Shown: piece after piece, positions 26,901-36,790 of the stretch | Layout of the letters: each line of letters begins with the position of its first letter | How positions within the stretch are numbered: position 1 is the stretch's first letter | DNA from: CAWEFA01 sp963808135 | GTDB taxonomy: Bacteria; Bacteroidota; Bacteroidia; Bacteroidales; DTGW01 | Length of the DNA stretch: 64,000 nucleotides | Direction: 5' to 3' | Assembly (NCBI GenBank): GCA_963808135.1 | Contig: CAWEFA010000102.1 | Coordinates: forward strand, 33,962 to 97,961 | Made by a program: the position numbers and the translations under genes | The notes under the pieces: generated by a model | The model's input: only the letters and a program-made list of their open reading frames with translations | Told to the model about the DNA's origin: nothing | Database searches by the model: none

Positions 26901-28109
26901 ATGAAAATAATAGTATTAAACTGCGGAAGTTCGTCAATAAAATATCAACTTTTCGACATGACAAAACAAAATGTTATGGCAAAAGGAGTTGCCGAAAAAG
27001 TTGGGTTGCATGGTTCATTTCTTAAATATGAACCTTATAATGGTGAAGTTGTTACGCTTTCTGGTGAAATAATCGACCATCAATCCGGAATAGAACATAT
27101 CTTAGGAATATTGTGCAGTAAGAATCGTGGCGTAATGAATTATTTAGAAGAGATCGATGCTGTTGGCCACAGGGTAGTTTTGGGTGGTGAAGAATTTCGA
27201 AATAGTGTTTATATTGACGATCATGTAATACAAAAAATCGAAGAATTTGCTAGCCTTGCACCTCTTCATAATCCGGCAAATTTAAAAGGTATTTATGCTA
27301 TGCAGGCTTTATTGCCCGAAACACCCCAGGTTGCAACATTCGATACGGCTTTTCATCAAACAATGCCTGAACATGCATACATGTATGCAATACCATACTC
27401 ATTATATAAAAAACATGGTATCAGGCGATATGGTTTTCACGGAACAAGCCATAGATATGTTTCAAAAAAATCGTGCGAAATACTCGGGGTAGATATTAAT
27501 AGCCAAAGAATTATCACTTGTCACCTTGGAAATGGGGCTTCAGTAGCTGCAATAAAATATGGTAATTCGATAGATACTTCTATGGGTTTAACTCCTGTAG
27601 AAGGATTAATAATGGGAACCCGATGTGGTGATATTGATCCGAGTATTATTCCTTTCATAATGAATAAAGAAGGTATTGATATTTCAACTGTCAATACTTT
27701 GCTTAATAAGCATAGTGGAATATTAGGAATTACTGGTATCTCATCAGACATGCGAGAAATATATGAGGCTGCTTATAAAAAAAATAATGAAAGGGCACAA
27801 CTCGGATTGGACATGTATCATTACCGAATCCGTAAATATATCGGGGCTTATGCTGCGGCAATGGGCGGTGTTGATATTGTTATATTTACCGGGGGAATTG
27901 GAGAAAACTCAGTTGAATCGAGATATGAGATTTGCTCATCTTTGGAATTTCTTGGTATAGATTTCGATGAAAGGGCAAATATCGGGCTTCGCGGTAAAGA
28001 AATTATTATTACAAAACCAGATTCAAAGGTTAAAGTAATGGTTGTATCAACCAATGAAGAATTTGTTATTGCTCAAGACACTATGGAAATAGTTGAAAAT
28101 TTAGCATAA
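26901..28109 (+). CDS. ackA: Acetate kinase
   Basis: Transfers phosphate from acetyl phosphate to ADP. Of 402 residues, with the ASKHA motifs VLNCGSSSIKYQLFD at the start, GHRVVLGGEEF, FDTAFHQTMPEHAY, RRYGFHGTSHRYVS, CHLGNGASVAAI, MGLTPVEGLIMGTRCGDID and VFTGGIGENS near the end. Paired functionally with pta two genes upstream. Confidence 0.96.
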   Translation: MKIIVLNCGSSSIKYQLFDMTKQNVMAKGVAEKVGLHGSFLKYEPYNGEVVTLSGEIIDHQSGIEHILGILCSKNRGVMNYLEEIDAVGHRVVLGGEEFRNSVYIDDHVIQKIEEFASLAPLHNPANLKGIYAMQALLPETPQVATFDTAFHQTMPEHAYMYAIPYSLYKKHGIRRYGFHGTSHRYVSKKSCEILGVDINSQRIITCHLGNGASVAAIKYGNSIDTSMGLTPVEGLIMGTRCGDIDPSIIPFIMNKEGIDISTVNTLLNKHSGILGITGISSDMREIYEAAYKKNNERAQLGLDMYHYRIRKYIGAYAAAMGGVDIVIFTGGIGENSVESRYEICSSLEFLGIDFDERANIGLRGKEIIITKPDSKVKVMVVSTNEEFVIAQDTMEIVENLA

Positions 28110-28143
28110 ATAAAAAAATGTTTATAAGTAGACATTTTCATTA

Positions 28144-29040
28144 ATGGTATTCAAATCATTAGATAATATTCTTGAAAAATCTTTAGAAAATAAACCTAAA
28201 AGACTTGTTGTTGTAATAGCTGAAGATAAACACGTACTTGAAGCTGTAGCTCTCGCCACGAGAAAAAATATAATTATTCCGATCCTCATTGGGAATATTG
28301 ATAAAATAAAAGAAATTGCAGGAAGAATAAACTTTGATATTAGCTCTCTTGAAAATATAAATATCCCCGATCCTGAATCAGCATCAGAAACAGCAGTAAC
28401 ATTCATCCGCGATAATAAAGCGGATATCATTATGAAGGGGCTGATACCAACTGCAACACTTCTAAAAGCCATTTTAAATAAAGAAAATGGTATTGTTGGC
28501 AATAACCTTTTAAGCCATTTGGCTATTTGCCAAATACCATTTTATCATAAGCTATTGGCTGTAACCGATGCTGCAATAAATATTAAACCCGGTTTGGCAG
28601 ACAAATTAAAAATATTATTTAACGCGGTTAAAATATTAAACAAGCTTGGTTATGAAAGGCCTAAAGTTGCAATTGTTTGTCCAATAGAAGCCGTAAATCA
28701 GAAAATTGAATCCACGGTGCATGCTGCAATGTTGACCGAGATGAATAAAACAAATCCAATTAATGATTGTATCGTATTTGGGCCTTTAGCTTTAGATACT
28801 ATCATTTCAAAAGAAGCGGCATTAACAAAAGGCATAAAAAGTGAAGTGGCAGGAGACGCCGATTTAATTGTTGTTCCTGATCTTGATTCGGGAAATATAT
28901 TATATAAGGCAATTAATTTTTTAGCCGATGGTATTGTAGCTGCAATTGTTACAGGCGCGTCAGCTCCAATTGTGCTAACATCCCGAGCCGATTCTGAAAT
29001 AAGCAAATTATACTCAATTGCCCTTGCTTCATGTTTATAA
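28144..29040 (+). CDS. ptb: Phosphate butyryltransferase
   Basis: Converts butyryl-CoA and phosphate to butyryl phosphate. The 298-residue protein is related to Pta but shorter; motifs are ADIIMKGLIPTATLLKAIL, LLSHLAICQIP, LLAVTDAAINIKP, CPIEAVNQKIEST, and VVPDLDSGNILYKAINFLAD. It starts 34 bases after ackA and is followed by a butyrate kinase gene, the standard Ptb-Buk pair. Related acyl-CoA substrates such as isobutyryl-CoA are possible. Confidence 0.92.
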   Translation: MVFKSLDNILEKSLENKPKRLVVVIAEDKHVLEAVALATRKNIIIPILIGNIDKIKEIAGRINFDISSLENINIPDPESASETAVTFIRDNKADIIMKGLIPTATLLKAILNKENGIVGNNLLSHLAICQIPFYHKLLAVTDAAINIKPGLADKLKILFNAVKILNKLGYERPKVAIVCPIEAVNQKIESTVHAAMLTEMNKTNPINDCIVFGPLALDTIISKEAALTKGIKSEVAGDADLIVVPDLDSGNILYKAINFLADGIVAAIVTGASAPIVLTSRADSEISKLYSIALASCL

Positions 29041-29148
29041 AGCAATTATAAATGATAATAAAAACTTATTTGTAAATTATTAAGTTAAACTTCATATTAA
29101 GTGTTTAAATTTACTTAAAGTTAGATATTTAATAAAATAATTTTTTAT

Positions 29149-30225
29149 ATGGAAAATAACAGGGTACTTGTAATAAATCCGGGGTCAACTTCAACTAAAA
29201 TTGCCATTTATCAGAATCATACCCCAATGTTTTTAAAATGTATAAATCATCCTATTGAAGAATTAAGAAAGTTTCAAAAATTTGCCGATCAATATGAATT
29301 TCGAAAGAATATTGTACTGCACGAACTCGGTTATTCAGAGATTGACTTAAACACTATTAGCATTGTTATCGGCCGAGGTGGGCTTATGAAACCCATAGAA
29401 TCCGGTATTTATGAAGTTAACGAATCCATGCTCAACGATTTAATGGAAGGATATTTAGGGGAACATTCCAGTAATTTAGGGGGCATTATTGCATATAATA
29501 TTGCCAAATCGTTACCGAATGCGCGGGCGCTTATAGCCGATCCGGTTGTTGTTGATGAATTACAAGATGTTGCCAGGATTGCAGGGCATCCTAAATTTAA
29601 AAGATATTCAATTTTTCATGCATTAAACCAAAAGGCAATAGCACGCAATTATTCCTATTCCCATGATAAACGTTATGAGGAGCTTAACCTTATTATTGCG
29701 CATTTAGGCGGGGGTATTTCAGTCGGCGCCCATTATAAAGGAAGGGTAATTGACGTAAATAATGCCCTTGACGGCGAAGGGCCGTTTTCACCTGAAAGAA
29801 GCGGTACCGTTCCTTCAGGCCAGTTGGTAAATTTGTGTTTTTCCGATGAATTTAATCACGATGAAATAAAAAAGATGATAGTGGGCGAAGGAGGCTTAAT
29901 AGCCTACCTGGGAACAAACGATGCCTACAAAATTGAAATTCTTGCACGCGAAGGGGATAAAGAAGCCCAGCTTATACAGGATGCAATGAGCTACCAGGTT
30001 GGTAAAGCTATTGGCGAAATGGCCACTGTTTTGAAAGGGGAAGTAGATGCAATACTTTTAACCGGCGGAATTGCCAACAATACTATGGTAATTGATTATA
30101 TAAAAACGATGGTTAAGTTTATAGCGCCTGTAATTGTTTATCCCGGGGAAGACGAAATGAAAGCGCTGGCGCAAAATGCTATCAGGGTTATAAAAGGCGA
30201 AGTTGAATGTAAGGTATATAAATAA
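29149..30225 (+). CDS. buk: Butyrate kinase
   Basis: Makes ATP from butyryl phosphate, or the reverse. 358 residues with RVLVINPGSTSTKIAIYQN at the start, GRGGLMKPIESGIYEVN, LIADPVVVDEL, FHALNQKAIAR, IAHLGGGISVGAH, DGEGPFSPERSGTVPSGQ and LLTGGIANNTMV. Last gene of the pta-hbd-ackA-ptb-buk cluster. Confidence 0.95.
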   Translation: MENNRVLVINPGSTSTKIAIYQNHTPMFLKCINHPIEELRKFQKFADQYEFRKNIVLHELGYSEIDLNTISIVIGRGGLMKPIESGIYEVNESMLNDLMEGYLGEHSSNLGGIIAYNIAKSLPNARALIADPVVVDELQDVARIAGHPKFKRYSIFHALNQKAIARNYSYSHDKRYEELNLIIAHLGGGISVGAHYKGRVIDVNNALDGEGPFSPERSGTVPSGQLVNLCFSDEFNHDEIKKMIVGEGGLIAYLGTNDAYKIEILAREGDKEAQLIQDAMSYQVGKAIGEMATVLKGEVDAILLTGGIANNTMVIDYIKTMVKFIAPVIVYPGEDEMKALAQNAIRVIKGEVECKVYK

Positions 30226-30580
30226 GCTTAATTTGGTTAAAAAACAATTGCCTGCTATTTTGTTTATTTCAAGAGAATTATATTTACACACTTTTTTGGA
30301 TACTCTCAATTAGCAATGAAAGCAAATAAATCGTTCTATGCTTGATTCAAAATATTTTAAGGATGAATGAGGAAAAATATGAATCTTTTTATGCCGGAAA
30401 TTTTAATGGTCACAAAAAATTAAGATTACCAAAATATAAATCTTGTTTAAAATTAATAGCAACAATCATAATAATCAGATTTGCTTCAATGTTTTGTACT
30501 TTTTAGAATATTTCACTATATTTAACATTATTATATTTTAAATTATGTAGAGCTAAATAATTTTACTTAAAATATTTAAA
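30226..30580. other. Intergenic region
   Basis: About 355 AT-rich bases after buk. I see no terminator of standard form, repeat or gene. Confidence 0.5.
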
Positions 30581-31729
30581 ATGAAAGCTATAAAAATCAT
30601 TCTTTTGGGTGTAGCTTTTCTCGTTTTCTTTATTTTAATAGGTTTATATGTTATATGGTTTTTTTATCCAAAAAAAGAGCTTAATTTATATGTTTTAGAC
30701 AAAACTGTAAAAGATTTCAGCTATTCAAACCATCGTTCTCTTTTTTGGGTATTAAATAATTCCCGTATAACAAAACGAGTTGGCAGCAATTATAATTATC
30801 GAAAAGACTATTACGGATTTTTTCCTCTCAGACCTTTAAGCGATAGACAATATGAAATTAAAAGTGTTGCTATTGAGCACATAGATAGTATAGCGAATGC
30901 ATATGATGCACTTTATTACTGCGATACTTATGGTGTATATTTCAATGAATGGTTCAGGGGTTTTAAATCGGGGGATGAAAATTCAGTGATCGATGGCGGT
31001 CTTAACCAAAATGATTTTTATCTTCTCAAAATGATGAAAGAAAAGCATAAACTTATTATTCTTGAATATAATACTGTTGGCCCACCTACCAGTGATTTAA
31101 TCAAGTATAAGAGCGATATTTTATTTGGTATTCGGCATACCGATTGGATTGGCAAGTATGTAAGCAACCTTGATTCTTCGAATCATTTAGAATTGCCAAA
31201 AGAAATTGTCAGCAAATATCTTAATCAGAATATTGGTCCGTGGCATTTTAAAGGGCCGGGTATATTACTTACAAATAATTCTGATGTAATAATTTTGCAG
31301 AAGAAAATTCATTTGGTTATAGAAAAGCCATTTATTTATTCTTCAGCAAAATCACAGAAAAAATATCGAATGTCCGATAAAACTGCGTATTTAAACTGGT
31401 TTGAAATTGTAAATTGTGCCGATACTGATGAAATAGTTTCAAATTACAGGCTTATCCTCACACATGCGGGTGACTCTGTTTTGCGGGCAAATAATTTGCC
31501 TTCTTCTTTTCCCGCAATTATAGCATATCAAAGTAATGGTGCAAATTTGTTTTACTTTGCCGGCGATTTCGCAAACAATAAAGTTGCAGGATTTTATGCC
31601 AAACTTGCCAACAGTCGTAAGTTTCTTGCAAGGTTAACTTCGGATGAAAGAAAATTATTTTTCTATAATTTTTATTTTCCTCTTATGGAAAGCATTCTAA
31701 AAAATAATTCTTCTGTAAGGAGAAATTAA
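30581..31729 (+). CDS. Membrane-anchored protein of unknown function
   Basis: A 382-residue protein with one transmembrane segment at about residues 5-29 and a large soluble part. Stretches such as IANAYDALYYCDTYGVYFNE, GGLNQNDFYLLKMMKEK, HKLIILEYNTVGPPTSDLI and LKYKSDILFGIRHTDWIGKY suggest an alpha/beta fold like a class I amidotransferase-like domain, without visible catalytic Cys-His-Glu. I recall similar unnamed proteins in Bacteroidota. Function unknown. Confidence 0.6.
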   Translation: MKAIKIILLGVAFLVFFILIGLYVIWFFYPKKELNLYVLDKTVKDFSYSNHRSLFWVLNNSRITKRVGSNYNYRKDYYGFFPLRPLSDRQYEIKSVAIEHIDSIANAYDALYYCDTYGVYFNEWFRGFKSGDENSVIDGGLNQNDFYLLKMMKEKHKLIILEYNTVGPPTSDLIKYKSDILFGIRHTDWIGKYVSNLDSSNHLELPKEIVSKYLNQNIGPWHFKGPGILLTNNSDVIILQKKIHLVIEKPFIYSSAKSQKKYRMSDKTAYLNWFEIVNCADTDEIVSNYRLILTHAGDSVLRANNLPSSFPAIIAYQSNGANLFYFAGDFANNKVAGFYAKLANSRKFLARLTSDERKLFFYNFYFPLMESILKNNSSVRRN

Positions 31730-31802
31730 AAATTACAATTTCTATTTTTGATAAATGATTAATTAAGTTATATTTTAGGTAAAATATTAAATAACTACAA
31801 AT

Positions 31803-32858
31803 ATGAAAAAGACGAAATTACTATTATCCGGAATATTGTTATTACTAATTGCTTTTAACAATTCCTATGGGCAAATTAATAACATAGGCCAATTCTTAGC
31901 CGGCGGTATTGATGATGGAAGTAAACTCATGCAGGCTTATATTAAGCCTTTTACTAATGCTTATGGTTATAATATGACTGCGGGCTGGTACAACACAGCC
32001 AAAGTGCATAGCTTGCTTGGGTTTGATTTAACATTCACATTTGATGTTGCAATTGTGCCAACTGCTGATAAAACTTTTGAATTAAGTTCTTTAAATCTTT
32101 CTTCAAATAGTAATGGTACAGCTCCAACGATTGCTGGCCAAAATACTCCCGGGCCGATAGTTACATATAATTCTGGTCCTAAAACAGTATCATATAATAC
32201 ACCAAACGGGATCAACTTAGGATACTGGCCTGCGCCAATGGTACAATTGGGAATTGGATTAATAAAAGGCACTGAAATTATAGGACGCTATTTGCCAGAA
32301 CTGAAGCTTGGCTCAGAAGGATCAATCGGGCTTTGGGGTATTGGTTTAAAACATAGCATTAAACAATGGATACCTGCAATAGATCATATTCCTTTCCTTA
32401 ATGTTGCTGTAATGGTCGGATATAGCCAACTTCATACGGTAGACAACATCAGCGTCACTCCAAATAGTATTGGTGTTATTGATAGCACAGGCAACAATGC
32501 TTTTCAAAACCAAAAATTAGATTTAACAATTAAAAGCTTAACAGCAAACGCAATAGCTTCAGTAGATATACCGATTCTTACAGTATATTTGGGTTTAGGA
32601 TTCAGCAGCACAAGCGCTGTTTTGAAAACGTTAGGAAATTATCCTATCCCAAACATTAATCATTTTAATGGTTCAAATATTTACATAACAGACCAGGATA
32701 TTGTTTCCGAACCAATAAATAAAACTATGAAAGCCGGGATAAAAGCGAGGCTTAACGGAGGTATAAAGATTAAAATGGGCGTAATAACTTTGCATTTCGA
32801 TTATACCAAAGCCGATTATTCAATTGTAACAGCAGGACTGGGTGTAAGCTTCAGATAA
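31803..32858 (+). CDS. DUF6588-like outer-membrane protein
   Basis: A 351-residue protein with a signal peptide (cleavage near SYGQ, residue 25) and the opening FLAGGIDDGSKLMQAYIKPF, followed by GYNMTAGWYNTAKVHSLLGF, both typical of DUF6588 barrels. The C-terminus ends in alternating strands and VTAGLGVSFR. Expected in the outer membrane; substrate unknown. Confidence 0.8.
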   Translation: MKKTKLLLSGILLLLIAFNNSYGQINNIGQFLAGGIDDGSKLMQAYIKPFTNAYGYNMTAGWYNTAKVHSLLGFDLTFTFDVAIVPTADKTFELSSLNLSSNSNGTAPTIAGQNTPGPIVTYNSGPKTVSYNTPNGINLGYWPAPMVQLGIGLIKGTEIIGRYLPELKLGSEGSIGLWGIGLKHSIKQWIPAIDHIPFLNVAVMVGYSQLHTVDNISVTPNSIGVIDSTGNNAFQNQKLDLTIKSLTANAIASVDIPILTVYLGLGFSSTSAVLKTLGNYPIPNINHFNGSNIYITDQDIVSEPINKTMKAGIKARLNGGIKIKMGVITLHFDYTKADYSIVTAGLGVSFR

Positions 32859-32883
32859 AAATTCAAAAAATATCATAATGCAG

Positions 32884-32917
32884 ATCCCGGGCATATAATT
32901 GTTCGGGATTTATTTTA
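32884..32917 (+). terminator. Probable rho-independent terminator
   Basis: ATCCCG and CGGGAT form a 6-bp stem around a 14-base loop, followed by TTATTTTATTATTTT. It separates the barrel gene from relA. Confidence 0.55.
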
Positions 32918-32967
32918 TTATTTTGCTAATTACATTTAAAAAATTGAAAGCATTTTGACTTGATTCG

Positions 32968-35172
32968 ATGTTAATGGAAAAAGTTTTTATTGAAGATAAT
33001 GTTGTTAAAGAATACCGGAAACTTTTAAAGCTTTGCAGGTATTCGATACATTCAATTGATATTTCACAAATGCGGCAGGCATTTACCTTAGCAAACGCTG
33101 CCTGTAAGAAACAAAAATTTAATCTGTATAATTCATCAATTGTGCAAGCTATTAAGGTAGCTCAAATTGTAGTTTCTGAAATTGGTTTGAGCACTCCTTC
33201 AATAGTATGTACATTACTTTACAAATTTGTTGAAAACAATAGTCTGGATATCCCTCTTGTAAGAGAAAATTTTGGCAATAAAGTAGCAGTTATGGCGGAA
33301 GATTTATCAAGGATAGCTGCAATCGATACTAAGAACATGGCCAAACAAGCCGAAAATTTTCGAAAACTATTGTTAACGCTTACAGGCGATATAAGGGTAA
33401 TTCTCATAAAACTGGCCGAAAGGTTATATGTAATACGCAATCTCGACATTGAAGAACCTGAAGCCCAATTAAAGATTGCACGTGAAACATTTGACCTTTA
33501 TGCACCCCTTGCTCAGCGGCTCGGTTTATATTTAATTAAAATTGAACTGGAAGATTTATCATTGAAATATTCGAACAGGGAAATATACGATTCCATTATC
33601 CAAAAGCTTCAGGATACTGCAACTAAACGAAATAAGTTTATTAAAGATTTTATTGCGCCAATAAGGCTGGAATTGGACAACCTTCAATTTAAATATGTAA
33701 TAAAAAGCCGTACGAAATCAGTTTTTTCAATTTGGAGTAAAATGCAAAAGCAGAACGTGGAATTAGAAGAGGTTTATGATTTATTTGCCGTACGCATAGT
33801 AATAAATAGCAATGAAAAAAATGAAAAAGCCGATTGTTGGCGGGTGTTTTCAATTGTTACCGGCCTTTATCAACCTAATCCTGAACGTATGCGCGACTGG
33901 ATTTCCATTCCCAAGCCAAACGGTTATGAAGCGTTGCATACTACAGTTACAGTGCCCGGTGAAAAATGGGTTGAAGTTCAGATTCGAAGCAGAAGAATGA
34001 ACGAAATAGCTGAGAAAGGTTTAGCTGCCCATTGGAAATATAAAGGCATTAAAGGCGATAGCGGATTCGACAACTGGTTGAATAAAATCCGCAATGTCCT
34101 CGAAACACCCGATTCAGAAGACCATAATCTTGTTGACGCAATCAAACTCGATCTTTATTCAAAGGAAATTTATATTTTCACGCCTCAAGGCGACCTCAAA
34201 ATGTTGCCAAAAGGCGCTACAGCCCTTGATTTTGCTTATGATATTCATAGCGAAGTTGGCAATGCGTGCATAGGCGCGCGCGTAAATGGCAAAAATGTTC
34301 CTATCAGGCAAATTTTAAACAACGGCGACAGAGTTGAGATTTTAACGTCTAAAAACCAGAAACCTAAAAGCGATTGGATTGAGTTTGTAGTTACATCGAA
34401 AGCCAAATCGAAAATAAAACTTGCTTTACAAGAGGAAAAGCTTCATGAGGCAGAAAACGGGAAAGAAACGTTCAAAAGAAGGCTCCGAAACTGGAAGATA
34501 CCATTTAACGATTTGTTGATTTCTAAATTGCTAAAACATTTCAAGCTTAAAAATTCGCTGGATTTTTATTCGATGATTGCCAACGGGAAAATTGATATAG
34601 CAAAAATAAAAAACCTGATTATTGATTTAGATAGGGTTGAACACAATGAACCGGGAAAAACAGGAGAGTTCCCGCTGGAAAAAATAATGCCGGCAATAGC
34701 TGATACTGTTAGCGAAGTTTTGGAAATTGATGAAAAAGTATTAAAAAAGGTCGATTACAAATTGGCAAAATGCTGCAGCCCGATATTTGGCGATGATATT
34801 TTTGGTTTTGTTACCATTAGTGAAGGAATAAAAATACACAGGACAAATTGCCCGAACGCGGCACAAATGATCAACCGGTTTGGTTACCGTGTTGTAAAAG
34901 CGCGTTGGGCAAAAACCGATAATCAAACAAATTTTCAGGTTGCCTTAAAACTCAGTGGTGAAAACAGGATAGGAATTTTAAGCAAAATTTCCGATGTTAT
35001 TACCAAAGATAATAAAGTTAACCTTCGTTCAATTAACATCGATACTAATGAAGATCGCTTCGAAGGGCTTGTTAAACTTTTTGTAAAAGATGTTAGCAAT
35101 CTCGATAGGCTTATACACAATTTATTAAAAATTAAAGGTATAAACAGTACCCACAGGATCGAAGGCGTTTAA
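32968..35172 (+). CDS. relA: RelA-type (p)ppGpp synthetase with degenerate hydrolase domain
   Basis: A 734-residue RSH protein. The HD hydrolase region (residues about 30-190) has lost its metal ligands: where bifunctional enzymes have LLHDVVEDT it reads LLYKFVENN, and KLADRLHNMRTL appears as KLAERLYVIRNL. The synthetase region is intact (YDLFAVRIVIN, RMRDWISIPKPNGYEALHTT, VEVQIRSRRMNEIAEKG, AAHWKYK). A TGS domain (LPKGATALDFAYDIHSEVG), a conserved Cys region (CCSPIFGDDIFGF) and a C-terminal ACT domain follow. I infer a synthetase-only enzyme with a separate SpoT elsewhere. The start could also be the second ATG six bases downstream. Confidence 0.88.
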   Translation: MLMEKVFIEDNVVKEYRKLLKLCRYSIHSIDISQMRQAFTLANAACKKQKFNLYNSSIVQAIKVAQIVVSEIGLSTPSIVCTLLYKFVENNSLDIPLVRENFGNKVAVMAEDLSRIAAIDTKNMAKQAENFRKLLLTLTGDIRVILIKLAERLYVIRNLDIEEPEAQLKIARETFDLYAPLAQRLGLYLIKIELEDLSLKYSNREIYDSIIQKLQDTATKRNKFIKDFIAPIRLELDNLQFKYVIKSRTKSVFSIWSKMQKQNVELEEVYDLFAVRIVINSNEKNEKADCWRVFSIVTGLYQPNPERMRDWISIPKPNGYEALHTTVTVPGEKWVEVQIRSRRMNEIAEKGLAAHWKYKGIKGDSGFDNWLNKIRNVLETPDSEDHNLVDAIKLDLYSKEIYIFTPQGDLKMLPKGATALDFAYDIHSEVGNACIGARVNGKNVPIRQILNNGDRVEILTSKNQKPKSDWIEFVVTSKAKSKIKLALQEEKLHEAENGKETFKRRLRNWKIPFNDLLISKLLKHFKLKNSLDFYSMIANGKIDIAKIKNLIIDLDRVEHNEPGKTGEFPLEKIMPAIADTVSEVLEIDEKVLKKVDYKLAKCCSPIFGDDIFGFVTISEGIKIHRTNCPNAAQMINRFGYRVVKARWAKTDNQTNFQVALKLSGENRIGILSKISDVITKDNKVNLRSINIDTNEDRFEGLVKLFVKDVSNLDRLIHNLLKIKGINSTHRIEGV

Positions 35173-35291
35173 AGTAAATTCTTGCATTACTAAGCCAAAA
35201 GCAAAGCAAGAAAGTAAAAATCTTTATGAATAAAAGAGTTTCTTTCAAAATTTACACATAAATTTAGGTTTGTAAAAACAACGAATTCATT

Positions 35292-36692
35292 ATGAAGTAT
35301 TATAAAATTTTACTTTTGTCTTTATTGTATTCTGTCTCAATTAAAGCTGATCCTGTCAATTGCCGAATCGATTTTTTTGTAAGTGGACTGGAAAGTAAAA
35401 AAATTGTGCTTGCTTATGAATATGGCTATAAGCAATTGGTTGTTGATACCATTAGGCTCGATAATGCTGGTAAAGGTTTTTATGCTTCTAAAAACCGCTT
35501 GATTGGCGGAATATACCTGTTGATATTTCCCGACAAAAATAAATATTTTGAATTTTTGATTAATGAAGAACAATTTTTTACGATTAATTCCGACACGTCT
35601 GATTTTTTCGGAAAAATGGAAATCGAAGGTTCTGATGAATCGGAATTGTTCCGGCAATACCAGGTTTTAATTAAAGAATTTGAAACAGCAGAGAAAAATA
35701 CTTTGCCAAAAAATAATTATAAGGATACCTTAAATACTAAAACTTATAGCCAGGGTAATCCGGGTATTGCCGAACTGCAAAAAAAAATAGACGATTTCAA
35801 GTCTTCAGCAATAAAAGAAAAACCACAAAGTTTTTTGGCTGCTTATTTTAAAATGCAAAATGAACCGAGCCTGCCTGAACAAGTTATTGGCCAATCCCAT
35901 GATCCAAATCGTGATTTTTTTCTGAAAAGATATCAATATTTAAAAAAACACTATTTAGACAATATACCTTTTGCCGATAACAGGATTCTTCGGACAAAAC
36001 TAATTTATGAAAAGTTGGAATTCTATTTTAACCGTCTTATTTCCCAGGATCCCGACAGCCTGAAAGCCGCAGTTGATTTTGTCACAACCCTTGCTAATGT
36101 TAAAGATGAACCGTACCAGTTTGTGTTAAATTTTCTTTATTTTAATTACCGCAATCCTAAAAATCCAGGCCAGGAATGCGCTTTTGTTTATTTGGCCGAT
36201 AAATATTTACTCATTAAAAAAGCTAAATGGGCTGATACCATATTCTTAAAACTCCTGAAATTAAAGGTTGATGCTTTCAGGCCATCATTACCTGGAAATA
36301 TAGCACCTGACCTTGAATTGCAAACCATGGATGAAAAAACAATTAACATTCATTCCATTAATTCCGATTTTTTATGTCTCTATTTCTGGTCGCCGGATTG
36401 TGATATTTGTAAAGAAGGTATCCAAAAATTATATGAAACATACAATAAGCTTAAAAGCATCGGACTACAAGTTGTTGCAATATACATTCATGCCGATAAA
36501 ACAATTTGGATGAATTATTTATCAGAAAAAAAATACAACTGGATAAATGCTTACGACCCTTTATTAAAAAGCAATTTTACCAAACTTTACGATATAAGGA
36601 CTGTTCCCAGTCTTTACCTGCTTGATAAGAATAAAAAAATAATAGCGAAAAAAATTAATGTTTCGCAAATTGAAAAATATATTAATCAATAG
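35292..36692 (+). CDS. TlpA-like thiol-disulfide oxidoreductase with DUF4369-like N-terminus
   Basis: A 466-residue exported protein: signal peptide, a beta-rich N-terminal region at about residues 20-120 (DUF4369 type), a helical middle (about 150-330), and a thioredoxin-like domain from about 335 with the redox motif CDIC in YFWSPDCDICKEGI and the cis-Pro in RTVPSLYLLDK. Such proteins keep periplasmic thiols reduced in Bacteroidota. It follows relA by 119 bases; no functional link is evident. Confidence 0.85.
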   Translation: MKYYKILLLSLLYSVSIKADPVNCRIDFFVSGLESKKIVLAYEYGYKQLVVDTIRLDNAGKGFYASKNRLIGGIYLLIFPDKNKYFEFLINEEQFFTINSDTSDFFGKMEIEGSDESELFRQYQVLIKEFETAEKNTLPKNNYKDTLNTKTYSQGNPGIAELQKKIDDFKSSAIKEKPQSFLAAYFKMQNEPSLPEQVIGQSHDPNRDFFLKRYQYLKKHYLDNIPFADNRILRTKLIYEKLEFYFNRLISQDPDSLKAAVDFVTTLANVKDEPYQFVLNFLYFNYRNPKNPGQECAFVYLADKYLLIKKAKWADTIFLKLLKLKVDAFRPSLPGNIAPDLELQTMDEKTINIHSINSDFLCLYFWSPDCDICKEGIQKLYETYNKLKSIGLQVVAIYIHADKTIWMNYLSEKKYNWINAYDPLLKSNFTKLYDIRTVPSLYLLDKNKKIIAKKINVSQIEKYINQ

Positions 36693-36790
36693 AAAAGAGC
36701 TTAAATTATAAATCAACATAATTCTTAAACTTTTAGTGAGAAAACATAGACGAATCAAGTAAATCATTGTCTTTTAAAAAAAATAACTTA

